DNA of 64,000 nucleotides from JADCRZ01 sp965200945 (GTDB taxonomy: Bacteria > Bacteroidota > Bacteroidia > Chitinophagales > Chitinophagaceae): NCBI GenBank assembly GCA_965200945.1, contig OZ241749.1:4092001-4156000 (forward strand), read 5' to 3'. The position numbers and the translations under genes were made by a program. Shown in pieces: positions 53,890 to 62,352 of this stretch (the stretch's first letter is position 1; every line of letters begins with the position of its first letter). The notes below the pieces were generated by a model. The model saw only the letters and a program-made list of their open reading frames with translations. It was not told the origin of the DNA and searched no databases.

Positions 53890-55485
53890 TTATCTGGTCT
53901 TCAGCATGGGTCGTACCTGCTGGATAGAGCCGTTCTGTAAACGGGCGTAGTAGATGCCGGTAGGCAGTGCGCCGCTGTTGAACTCGATGGTGTAAGAGCC
54001 GGCCCTGTATTCTTTGCTCGTGAGCACGGTGATGATCTTTCCCTGCGTGTCCACGACCTCGATCGATGTATGACCACCCCTGGTTTTGAAAGTGATCTTT
54101 GTGGCATCCGTGAACGGATTGGGATAGTTGCTCATTGAAACCGCTTCACTATTGAGTTTGTTCAGTTCCGGGATCGCCATCGGCACACTGCAGTTCGACG
54201 TGCCGATCAGCGGCAGCGTCTGGAAATTTTTCAGCATGATCGACTGCAGGCTGCTGCTGTCTACGCAGAACCAGTCGGCCAGAATAGAAGCGTACACACT
54301 GCGGAAATCATATTGCATGGGCACATTGTCGCTGATCACCACGGCTCCGTTGGCGGTGGTGGTAGAGATCACCGGGCTGGTGCCCAGCACGCCCGCTTTT
54401 ACGTTCTTGCCGAATACGAAAAGCGGAGAGGCGATGCCATGGTCGGTTCCGTAGTTGGCGTTTGATTTTACCCTCCGGCCAAACTCCGAGAACGTCATGC
54501 CTACCACGCGCTCTTCGATGCCCAGTCCTTTCAGGTCGTCCGAAAAGGCTTTGATGGCGGAGGATATGCGCAGCATCAGGTTGGCATGTGTGCCGGTGGT
54601 GGTGTCGGCAGTGTTCACCTGGGCCGAGTGGTTGTCGAACCCGGTGGTGCTTACCATGTACACGCGGGTCTTTAGTCCGCCCTTGATGAGCTGGGCCACT
54701 ATTTTAAGCTGGGCGGCCAGGTCGTTGCTGGGCGGGTAAGCGCCCTGGGTGGGTACTTTGCTGGCCGCGTTTTTAACCACAGCCGCATATAGTTGCGTTT
54801 GAGAGGCGATGCGCCGTACAAAGCTGAGCTCGTTGCCCCACGGCGTATCGGGTGTAGGATCCTGCACGCCGTTCACGAAATTGTAAAAAGAGGTCGGATC
54901 GCTGATGCTGATGCCCATGTTCACATCCGGTCCCTGCAGGGCAAGGGAAGTAATGGAACCGATCTGGATCGCAAGCGGATCGGTCGGCATTACGGTAGGG
55001 TAATCAGGGTATTGATCGTCGAGATACCTGCCGGCCCATCCGCTCGACACCACGGTGTTGGAATCGGAAGCGCTCATCCAGATATCGGTAGCCCGGAAAT
55101 GAGAAAAATTGGGTGTCGGGTAGCTGACCGACTGTACAATGGACAGCTTGCCTTCGTTGTACATGGTCTGCAAACCGGTCATGCTGGGATGCAGGCCTGA
55201 ATCCGCATAGCCGTTGAGCGGAAGGATCTTTGCCTGCGGAATGGCAATGTTCGTACGCGCATTGTAGTAAGTGGAATAGATGTCGTTCGGGATCACCATG
55301 TTCAGTCCGTCGTTGCCACCGCTCAGCTGAATAAGCACCAGCACGTGATCGGTATCGGTGGTGGTATTCATCAGGGCCTGCATCAAGGGTGAATTGGCGG
55401 CATACGCCTTCATGGAAAACCCGTTCAGGATGGAAGGAAGAATGGCGGCAGGTATACTGGATTTGAGAAAGTCTCTCCGTTTCAT
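53890..55485 (-). CDS. DUF1501 protein with Tat-like signal and T9SS sorting domain
   Basis: A 531-residue exported protein. The start is set at MKRRDFLKSS, which gives a twin-arginine-type signal (KRRDFLK); an upstream in-frame start would add 27 polar residues. The DUF1501 (sulfatase-like fold) body is seen through LIQLSGGNDGLNMVIPN near 48-64 and FSEFGRRVKSN...DHGIASPLFVFG near 330-360. The last 80 residues are a type IX secretion sorting domain (SNYPNPFTDATKITF). It is always paired with a DUF1800 protein, here 84 bases upstream. Role unknown. Confidence 0.88.
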   Translation of the reverse strand: MKRRDFLKSSIPAAILPSILNGFSMKAYAANSPLMQALMNTTTDTDHVLVLIQLSGGNDGLNMVIPNDIYSTYYNARTNIAIPQAKILPLNGYADSGLHPSMTGLQTMYNEGKLSIVQSVSYPTPNFSHFRATDIWMSASDSNTVVSSGWAGRYLDDQYPDYPTVMPTDPLAIQIGSITSLALQGPDVNMGISISDPTSFYNFVNGVQDPTPDTPWGNELSFVRRIASQTQLYAAVVKNAASKVPTQGAYPPSNDLAAQLKIVAQLIKGGLKTRVYMVSTTGFDNHSAQVNTADTTTGTHANLMLRISSAIKAFSDDLKGLGIEERVVGMTFSEFGRRVKSNANYGTDHGIASPLFVFGKNVKAGVLGTSPVISTTTANGAVVISDNVPMQYDFRSVYASILADWFCVDSSSLQSIMLKNFQTLPLIGTSNCSVPMAIPELNKLNSEAVSMSNYPNPFTDATKITFKTRGGHTSIEVVDTQGKIITVLTSKEYRAGSYTIEFNSGALPTGIYYARLQNGSIQQVRPMLKTR

Positions 55486-55569
55486 GTGAAGATAATTTTG
55501 AGTTTGGTCAGCCTGGTGTTTGCTGAATCGTTTCGATCTTTTTTGTTGATCGCCTGTCCGGCGCATCGC

Positions 55570-57288
55570 TTACATCAACTGGTATTCGGACAATTCCATC
55601 AGGTATTTGTATAAGCTCTGCAGGATGGCCAGCACCGTTTTGTATGGCATGCCCGTGATGGCCGGCGTGGCCAGGTAAGCATTCCAGGCATCCGTCCAGT
55701 ACTGGTCCGTTACCTGTCCTTTCAGCAGGATCTGTGTTTTGACGGTCTGTTTGGATGTGTCGGAAAGCGGCACTTTCAAAAGTATCTCCAGCGCATCATT
55801 CAGCAGGTCGTTCGGGTTCGACGGGTTGGGCAGCGAAGCCGTAAAGGCGATCGGGTTGATCTTCACATAATATTTGCTGGCGCTGTTCACGGTGAAACCG
55901 GAGCCGATGAGGGTATCGCTCAGCGTGTTTCTTTTGGGAAGGGTATCGGAGCTGATCCAGATCTCATGGTACTGCGGTTCCTGGTAGTAGGCAGGCCACC
56001 CTGCCACATTATAAGGATCGCCGATGTCCTGGTTGAGGGCAGCGGTTCTCCCCCTGAAAATTTCCCATGCAGCATAGGCATCGGTATAAGGAGTCGACAC
56101 CGGGGTGTAATTGGCGTCGGTGATGCCGATCTTAAATTCGCGGCAGGCGCCCACCACAAAATCGACCGGACTTTTGATCAACGCGCCGCGATAGGCCATA
56201 TCGAAAAAATGCTCGCTTTTGAACAGGGCGGTCAGCACCGGCCTGATCTCCCAGTTGCTGTCCTGGAATATTTTCGCCAGCGGGTCGATCACGTTGGCCA
56301 TCACATCGTCGTCGATCTTGTAATAGCAGAACCAGCGGTAAATTTTCTTGACGATGAACCGCGACACTTCCAGTTTCTTGTCGAAGATCATGGTCATCAG
56401 GTAGTCGATCTCCTGCTCGCCGGCCGTGTATCCGGGCGGATTCACGCTTCTTCCGGTAATAACGGTGTTGTTGTAGAACGAAGAAAATTTCTTGTCGGTC
56501 TTGTCGTGCCTCGAAAGGGTAAATGCTGAAAAGCCGTTGTAGGAAGCCGTTACCTGAAAGCCGGTGAGCACGCGGGCGGCGGCCTTTACGTCGTCTTCCG
56601 TATAGTTGGGGTTGTTCTCTTTTCCGATGGTGTACAGCTCCTGCAGTTCGCGGGCAAAGTTCTCATTGGGGGCGGTGCTTGCGCTGTTGTTGCCATTGAG
56701 ATAGATGAGCATGCCCGGGTCGGTGGCAACGACGCGCACCATCGTTCTGAAATTGCCGAGGCTGTGATCGCGGAGCAGCTGGTGGTGCTTGTATACAAAA
56801 TGGGCGTAATTGACCGTAGTGGTCTGTGTGCTGAAGTGGTTGGCCCAGAAGAGGGTCATCTTTTCCCGCAGGCTGCGGTCCTGGTTGATCATTACGCCTG
56901 TCCACCATTTTTTGAAGGAGGCCCTGCGCTGGCCGTTCACGGTTCCGTCGGTGTTGGGATCGTACATCCAGGTAGTACCCTGGGCGATGCCATTGTCGGG
57001 GACGGTCGCAGTAGCAGAGGTGGCATATTCTTTCAGCGGCGGGGCAGGCATCGGCGCGGTCGGGTTTACGAGTTCGTCCACCGCATCGGAGAGTGTCCTG
57101 GTCTTGAGATAATCGATGTCGGCCTTGCTGGCGCCAAACATCGTGCGTTTAAGAAGGTGGGTTATCTCAGCCGTGCCCCAGGCGCCGGTGTAAGGAGAAA
57201 TTCCCGGAACTGCGCCGGCAGGTGAAGAGAGGGGTGAAGAGGGCGTACGAAGCTTTCGTTTCGCGGTCAGAAATTCTCGTCTGTCCAT
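55570..57288 (-). CDS. DUF1800 domain-containing protein
   Basis: A 572-residue protein, probably exported, although the N-terminus (MDRREFLTAKRKLR) lacks a clear hydrophobic core. Family features are HLLKRTMFGASKADIDYL near 44-61, LFWANHFSTQTTTVNYAHFVYKHHQLLRDHSLGNFR near 143-178 and NENFARELQELYTIG near 208-222. DUF1800 and DUF1501 genes are adjacent across many phyla, and their joint function is unknown. It heads this two-gene unit. Confidence 0.9.
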   Translation of the reverse strand: MDRREFLTAKRKLRTPSSPLSSPAGAVPGISPYTGAWGTAEITHLLKRTMFGASKADIDYLKTRTLSDAVDELVNPTAPMPAPPLKEYATSATATVPDNGIAQGTTWMYDPNTDGTVNGQRRASFKKWWTGVMINQDRSLREKMTLFWANHFSTQTTTVNYAHFVYKHHQLLRDHSLGNFRTMVRVVATDPGMLIYLNGNNSASTAPNENFARELQELYTIGKENNPNYTEDDVKAAARVLTGFQVTASYNGFSAFTLSRHDKTDKKFSSFYNNTVITGRSVNPPGYTAGEQEIDYLMTMIFDKKLEVSRFIVKKIYRWFCYYKIDDDVMANVIDPLAKIFQDSNWEIRPVLTALFKSEHFFDMAYRGALIKSPVDFVVGACREFKIGITDANYTPVSTPYTDAYAAWEIFRGRTAALNQDIGDPYNVAGWPAYYQEPQYHEIWISSDTLPKRNTLSDTLIGSGFTVNSASKYYVKINPIAFTASLPNPSNPNDLLNDALEILLKVPLSDTSKQTVKTQILLKGQVTDQYWTDAWNAYLATPAITGMPYKTVLAILQSLYKYLMELSEYQLM

Positions 57289-57635
57289 AAAAGATGATTT
57301 TTAGAATTGTTTCAGGAATGCAGGACTTTATATATGAAAAATGATTTAAAGCTTTGTTAAAGCAGGTGTGCTTCAACAAAAATGGCTCATAGAAAGAAGG
57401 TAGGTAGGGAAATATTTCTACAGTTTCGGGTCTAATCTACCAGATAATAACCCCTACTCTAAAAACATTGACTGCTTTGAGGTAAGAATTGAAGATAAAC
57501 AATTTTCGAGCCGAAAAAAATAATTTGTTAATCTCTTTAGGAAAAGCCACAAGGAAACAAAAAAGGCATCCGGCGGGTGAACGCCGGATGCCTTTTGAAA
57601 AGCAGAAACGAAAATTTCAATCTTCTGAAAAACAG
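57289..57635. other. Intergenic region upstream of DUF1800
   Basis: AT-rich, without a supported gene. It holds a small palindrome AAGCA-GGTG-TGCTT near 57360 and, at its right end, the thiolase terminator. Confidence 0.5.
57561..57596 (-). terminator. Terminator of the thiolase gene
   Basis: A perfect 15-bp stem (AAAAGGCATCCGGCG with its complement) with a 6-base loop. On the minus strand it is followed by TTTTTT-rich sequence 40 bases after the thiolase stop. Confidence 0.9.
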
Positions 57636-58814
57636 CTAGTTCAACTGTTCTATCACGCCTGCAATGCCTTGTCCCCCACCTACGCAGGCGGTTACAAGGC
57701 CATACTTCTTATCGAGCCTTTTCAAGTCCTGGGTGATCTGAACGGTCAGTTTTGTTCCTGTGCAACCCAGGGGATGACCCAGCGCGATCGCTCCGCCATT
57801 GATGTTTACGGTATCCGGATCGAGACCGGCCTCGCGGATCACCGCCAGCGACTGCGAGGCAAACGCTTCATTCAGTTCTACCAGGTCGATCTGCGAGAGG
57901 TTGAGTCCTGCCTGCTTCATCGCTTTGGGTATGGCAGCCACCGGGCCGATGCCCATGATGCGCGGGTGAACACCGGCGCTGGCACAGCTTACCAGCCGGG
58001 CGATCGGTTTTAATCCAAGCTCGTTCATCATCTTTTCACCCATCACGATCACAAAGGCGGCGCCGTCGCTGGTTTGCGACGAATTGCCGGCGGTTACCGA
58101 GCCGCCGGCAGCAAAGACCGGTTTCAATTTTCCCAGGGCCTGCATGCTGGTATCGGCCCGGGGTCCTTCGTCGGTATCAACAACAAAGCTGCGTTGCTGT
58201 TTCTTGCCTGCTGCGTCGAGGTACACTTCATTTACTGTAACGGGAAGGATGCCGCTTTTAAAATGGCCCTGCTGGATGGCGTCCATGGCCTTTGTATGCG
58301 AGCGGTAAGAAAACTCATCCTGTGCATCGCGGCTGATGCCATACTCCTTTGCCACCGCTTCCGCGGTAAGGCCCATGCCCAGGTAATAATCGGGGTTCTC
58401 CGTGGCCACGCTGTAGGCAGGCACTGTTTTCCATCCTGCAGTAGGCACCATGCTCATGCTTTCGGTGCCGCCGGCTACAATACAATCTGCCTGCCCGCTC
58501 CGGATCTTTGCCGTAGCGATGGCGATGGTTTCGAGTCCGCTGGCGCAGTAACGGTTCACCGTCATGCCCGGCACGTCGATGCCGAGTGCACGGACGGAGA
58601 TGAGGCGGCCGATCTGCAGGCCCTGCTCCGCTTCCGGAACGGCGTTGCCGACGATCAGGTCATCTACTGACGCGGGATCGAGCTGGGGCACGGTGGCCAG
58701 CAGCCCTTTGATAACATCCACCGCCAGGTCGTCGGGACGGTAAAAACGGAGTCCGCCCCTTTTTGCTTTGGCTACTGCGGTGCGGTAGCCGGCAATGATA
58801 TATGCTTCCTGCAT
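57636..58814 (-). CDS. Acetyl-CoA C-acyltransferase (thiolase)
   Basis: A 392-residue cytosolic thiolase. The nucleophile Cys is in NRYCASGLET near 86-95, the His in GGAIALGHPLGCTG near 345-358 and the second Cys in CVGGGQGIAG near 378-387. It either cleaves 3-ketoacyl-CoA or condenses acetyl-CoA; family members of this kind are usually beta-oxidation thiolases. No fadB-like gene is adjacent. Confidence 0.93.
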   Translation of the reverse strand: MQEAYIIAGYRTAVAKAKRGGLRFYRPDDLAVDVIKGLLATVPQLDPASVDDLIVGNAVPEAEQGLQIGRLISVRALGIDVPGMTVNRYCASGLETIAIATAKIRSGQADCIVAGGTESMSMVPTAGWKTVPAYSVATENPDYYLGMGLTAEAVAKEYGISRDAQDEFSYRSHTKAMDAIQQGHFKSGILPVTVNEVYLDAAGKKQQRSFVVDTDEGPRADTSMQALGKLKPVFAAGGSVTAGNSSQTSDGAAFVIVMGEKMMNELGLKPIARLVSCASAGVHPRIMGIGPVAAIPKAMKQAGLNLSQIDLVELNEAFASQSLAVIREAGLDPDTVNINGGAIALGHPLGCTGTKLTVQITQDLKRLDKKYGLVTACVGGGQGIAGVIEQLN

Positions 58815-58983
58815 GTTATATTGAGTTTAATCTGTTGCCGCCCCAACAGGCGAAATGCCGCTGCGGCGCTACCTTGCAAGTTAGCGCAAATAAAGGATCG
58901 TTTCCGTTAAATCCGGTGCCTGAAAGCCTTCCTGCCGGCCATGAGTATAGTGAGGTGCGATGCAGGCCAACAGCGAAACGCTT

Positions 58984-58991
58984 TATATTTG
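58984..58991 (+). promoter_or_regulatory. -7 element of pyrD promoter
   Basis: TATATTTG fits TAnnTTTG and lies 9 bases before the ATG at 59001, implying a nearly leaderless mRNA. Confidence 0.5.
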
Positions 58992-59000
58992 CAGCATCTT

Positions 59001-60041
59001 ATGTACAAGCTTTTGAGAAACCTGCTGTTCCTGTTTCCTACAGAGAGCATCCACTATTTTTCCATGAACGGGCTTAGCCTGCTTTGTTCCGTCCCGGTGC
59101 TTAAAAAGTTGCTGCAGAAACAATATGGATGCGAAAATAATCTGGCCACCACGCACTTCGGCCTCCCTTTCAGAAACCCGGTTGGCCTGGCAGCAGGCTT
59201 CGATAAAAATGCCCGCTACCTGGATGCCCTTGAAACGCTGGGGTTCGGATTTGTGGAGATCGGAACCGTAACGCCGCTGCCGCAGGCCGGCAACGATAAA
59301 CCCAGGCTTTTCCGCCTGCCGAAAGACCAGGCGCTTATCAACCGGATGGGTTTTAACAACGATGGCGTAAAAAAGGTGGCGGAACGGCTGGCCGGCTGGC
59401 GCGAAACACATCCGCCAACCGACACTCCCCGTTTGATCGTAGGCGGCAACATCGGGAAAAACAAACTGACGCCCAACGAAGAAGCCTGGAAAGATTACGA
59501 TCTCTGTTTCCGCGGATTGTTCGACACGGTCGATTATTTCGTGGTAAATGTGAGTTCACCCAATACGCCGGGCCTCCGGCAGCTGCAGGAGAAAGAATCG
59601 CTCCGGCAGATCCTGCTGCACCTGCAAACCCTCAATGCGCATCAAAAATTTCCCAAACCCCTGCTGCTCAAAATAGCGCCCGACCTCACCGTGGAGCAGC
59701 TGGATGACGTGGTAGACCTCGCCATGGAGATCCGGCTCGACGGACTGGTAGCGGCCAACACCACCATCAGCCGCGAAGGGTTGACAGCAGCGAAAGAAGA
59801 ACTGGAAAAGATCGGCGCCGGCGGCGTCAGCGGCAAGCCGGTGGCGGCGCGGGCAACCGACATGGTGCGGTATGTGAACCAGCGGTCAGACGGGTCGGTG
59901 CCGGTGATCGCGAGCGGCGGCATTTTTACGCCGGCGGATGCGCAGGAGAAACTGCGGGCAGGGGCGTCGCTGCTCCAGGTGTGGACCGGTTTCGTATATG
60001 AAGGGCCGGGTATCGTAAAGCGGATCTGCACACAGTTGTGA
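59001..60041 (+). CDS. pyrD: Dihydroorotate dehydrogenase (quinone), class 2
   Basis: A 346-residue membrane-associated flavoenzyme of pyrimidine synthesis that passes electrons to quinone. The start is set at MYKLLRNLLFLFPTE, giving the class 2 N-terminal membrane-binding helices. The FMN/orotate region shows NPVGLAAGFDKN near 60-71 and VNVSSPNTPGL near 183-193 with the catalytic Ser. Codons upstream of 59001 stay open but overlap the promoter element. Confidence 0.95.
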   Translation: MYKLLRNLLFLFPTESIHYFSMNGLSLLCSVPVLKKLLQKQYGCENNLATTHFGLPFRNPVGLAAGFDKNARYLDALETLGFGFVEIGTVTPLPQAGNDKPRLFRLPKDQALINRMGFNNDGVKKVAERLAGWRETHPPTDTPRLIVGGNIGKNKLTPNEEAWKDYDLCFRGLFDTVDYFVVNVSSPNTPGLRQLQEKESLRQILLHLQTLNAHQKFPKPLLLKIAPDLTVEQLDDVVDLAMEIRLDGLVAANTTISREGLTAAKEELEKIGAGGVSGKPVAARATDMVRYVNQRSDGSVPVIASGGIFTPADAQEKLRAGASLLQVWTGFVYEGPGIVKRICTQL

Positions 60042-60119
60042 TTGCACAGCCGGCTTCATATTTATTTGAACGGTTCAGCGCAACCACATTATTTTTGCGC
60101 AACCAAGTAACCCTCTGCA

Positions 60120-60938
60120 ATGGATAATCTATTCTCTCTGGATTCGCTTATAAGTCTTATCACGCTTGCTTCCCTCGAAATTGTGCTCGGCATCGACAAT
60201 GTCATTTTCGTGTCCATCATCATGGGGCGGCTCGACAAAGCCCGGCGGCTGCAGGCCCGCCGCATCTGGATGTTCGCCGGCATCATTGTGCGTTCGCTGA
60301 TGCTGTGGGGACTGGGCTGGCTGGTAAGCAACGGCAGCAAGGAATTATTTGAGGTTGCCGGGTACGGCTTCAACCTCCGCAACCTGATCATGCTGGCCGG
60401 AGGTATCTTCCTGCTGTACAAAACCGTGAAAGAGATCCATAACAAACTGGAAGGCGAGGAGATGCATTCCGAATCCATGGAAGGTTCTTCACAGATCAAC
60501 TTCGGCGCCATCATCACCCAGATCATCGTGGTTGATATGGTGTTCTCGTTCGACAGCATCATCACTGCCGTGGGCCTGGCACAGCATGTACCCATCATGG
60601 TTGTAGCGGTGATCATCGCCATGATCATCATGTTCCTGTTCTCCGAAAAGATCTCCACCTTCATACATAAACATCCCACGCTCAAGATGCTGGCCCTGTC
60701 GTTCCTGCTGATGGTGGGTTTCAGCCTGTTCTTCGAAGGGCTCGAGCCGCTTCACCATAAAACAATCCCGAAAGGATATATCTACTTCGCGATGGCCTTC
60801 GCGTTCGGGGTGGAACTGCTGAACCTCTGGATGCGGAAAAAAGAACGGACGCCGGTCAAGCTGCGCGAGCCGCAGATCAGGCAGGGTAAAAATCCGGCGG
60901 CCGGGGTCAGAAATAATGCAGGCAAGCGATCCTCTTAA
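60120..60938 (+). CDS. TerC family membrane protein
   Basis: A 272-residue protein with seven or eight helices. The family motif LEIVLGIDNVIFVS is at about 20-33, repeated in VVDMVFSFDSIITAVG near 138-153. TerC-type proteins take part in metal (Mn) export or membrane-protein metalation and in tellurite resistance in other settings. No other ter gene is present. The C-terminal 30 residues are basic. The stop overlaps the convergent rsmE stop by four bases. Confidence 0.9.
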   Translation: MDNLFSLDSLISLITLASLEIVLGIDNVIFVSIIMGRLDKARRLQARRIWMFAGIIVRSLMLWGLGWLVSNGSKELFEVAGYGFNLRNLIMLAGGIFLLYKTVKEIHNKLEGEEMHSESMEGSSQINFGAIITQIIVVDMVFSFDSIITAVGLAQHVPIMVVAVIIAMIIMFLFSEKISTFIHKHPTLKMLALSFLLMVGFSLFFEGLEPLHHKTIPKGYIYFAMAFAFGVELLNLWMRKKERTPVKLREPQIRQGKNPAAGVRNNAGKRSS

Positions 60939-61639
60939 AACATCTTCAGAAGGACCGCCGCCACCATGCCCGCGGTTTCTGTTCTGAGGCGGGTTTTGCC
61001 AAGAGAAACCGGAGTAAAGCCGTGCCGCAGCGCAAGTTCAATCTCTTCTCTTGTAAAATCACCTTCCGGACCGATCAGGATGAGTTTATCTGCAGCGGGG
61101 TCGACTCTTTGTTGCAGGGGCGCCTTGGTATCTTCCAGGCAGTGCGCAATAAATTTCTGCCGTTGGGCCGACTGTTCGATCACCTCTTTAAATTTACGGG
61201 GCTCATCCATCACGGGCAGCCATACCTGCTGGCTTTGCAGCAGGGCGCTTACCAGGATGTTCCGCATCCGGTCGAGCCGGAAATGCTGTTTCTCCGTTCT
61301 TTCGCAGATCATCGGAATGATGTCAATGATACCAACCTCGGTGGCTTTTTCCAGGAACCATTCAAAACGGCTGGCATTTTTCACCAGTGAGATCGCTATG
61401 ACTGTCCGCGGTGCCGGAGCCGGCTGACTGGTAGCCGACACCACTTTCACCTGCGTCGCTTTCTTGTGCTCGCTGGTAATCTCGGTCGTAAGCAGGTTGC
61501 CCTTCCCATCCGTCAGCTGCAACTGTTCGCCCACCTTCATCCGCAGCACCTGCGAAACATGGCGGGAAGTGTCCTCTTCCAGCGTAAGAAGTCCGTGTGG
61601 AGAGGCGATGGTGGAAGTGAAGAAGATGGGAAGGGGCAT
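60935..61639 (-). CDS. rsmE: 16S rRNA (uracil-1498-N3)-methyltransferase
   Basis: A 234-residue SPOUT-class methyltransferase. An N-terminal PUA-like domain (about 1-70) is followed by the trefoil-knot domain with LIGPEGDFTREEIELA near 188-203 and LGKTRLRTETAG near 213-224. It methylates U1498 of 16S rRNA. Length and motifs are normal. It overlaps terC tail to tail. Confidence 0.93.
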   Translation of the reverse strand: MPLPIFFTSTIASPHGLLTLEEDTSRHVSQVLRMKVGEQLQLTDGKGNLLTTEITSEHKKATQVKVVSATSQPAPAPRTVIAISLVKNASRFEWFLEKATEVGIIDIIPMICERTEKQHFRLDRMRNILVSALLQSQQVWLPVMDEPRKFKEVIEQSAQRQKFIAHCLEDTKAPLQQRVDPAADKLILIGPEGDFTREEIELALRHGFTPVSLGKTRLRTETAGMVAAVLLKMF

Positions 61640-61717
61640 AGGCGAAGGCGATGTTCTGATATTCGCAACGAAACAAAGGCAGGTTCAGAATTGAGCCGGG
61701 ATAAGGTAAATGCTGTG

Positions 61718-61867
61718 TCAGGACTTAGGCTGCAAAGCCTTGGACGCGATATAGGACTTCATTTCTTCGAAAGTCATACCCTGAATATCTTTTGATATTT
61801 TTTCCCTGATTTTCTGAAAGGTTTTAACCGTGTCGAAATTTTTTACTTTTTTATCCTTCGTTTTCAT
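61718..61867 (-). CDS. Antitoxin partner of PIN toxin
   Basis: A 49-residue basic protein (MKTKDKKVKNFDTVKTFQKI...GMTFEEMKSYI). The pattern of FDxVKxxxxIRxKxSKxxxxMxFEEMxxYI is known from small antitoxins encoded next to PIN toxins in Bacteroidota. An in-frame start at 61900 would add 11 residues. The start lies 17 bases inside the toxin's 3' end. Confidence 0.75.
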   Translation of the reverse strand: MKTKDKKVKNFDTVKTFQKIREKISKDIQGMTFEEMKSYIASKALQPKS

Positions 61868-62318
61868 AGCCAACAATTTCTTTTGGTGAACGGATTTCAA
61901 GTGTCCCGTAGCCCAGCCGTAAATTTACTGAATTGTATCCGCGAATACGAAAGATGTTCACGATGTGCCGGAAGTTCCAGCTTACAAGCAAATCAACTTT
62001 CGAAAGCGTGGCAGTGGCAATATGAATGCAGTCGTCCAGACTGGTCGGACCGACGACTCTCTCGTTCACGTATGTCTGCCCCAACTGGTATGCTTCAGGC
62101 GTCACTTCCACCCGTTCCAGGTTTCTGCTATCGAGCTGCCTGAAAAAAGAACGCACCCGTTCAGGTGCGTTGTAAAGTTCGGCTTCTGTAAGATCAGAAT
62201 TGACGCAGACAATTTCTCCCGGTTTTACTTTTTCAAACAGCAGAACGGTTTCTTCCTCGAATTCACTGTCAAACACTCCACCGAATACTGAGGTATCAAA
62301 GTAAAAACGCTGGGCCAT
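61851..62318 (-). CDS. PIN domain toxin (VapC-like)
   Basis: A 155-residue PIN-domain protein, expected to be a Mg-dependent RNase. The acidic residues are Asp8 (YFDTS), Glu45/Glu47 (LTEAELYN) and Asp95/Asp96 (LDDCIHIATA), with VSWNFRHIV near 112-120. The gene order is toxin first and antitoxin second, with overlap, opposite to classic vapBC. The module lies between rsmE and dnaB. Confidence 0.87.
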   Translation of the reverse strand: MAQRFYFDTSVFGGVFDSEFEEETVLLFEKVKPGEIVCVNSDLTEAELYNAPERVRSFFRQLDSRNLERVEVTPEAYQLGQTYVNERVVGPTSLDDCIHIATATLSKVDLLVSWNFRHIVNIFRIRGYNSVNLRLGYGTLEIRSPKEIVGYENEG

Positions 62319-62352
62319 AGTGGATACTTCTTAAAATAACACAAATCCTGGT

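Noticed and set aside
53404..53950. Two overlapping plus-strand frames (104 and 83 codons)
   Set aside because: Cys/Arg/Ser-rich translations without hydrophobic core; the second runs into the DUF1501 gene antisense.
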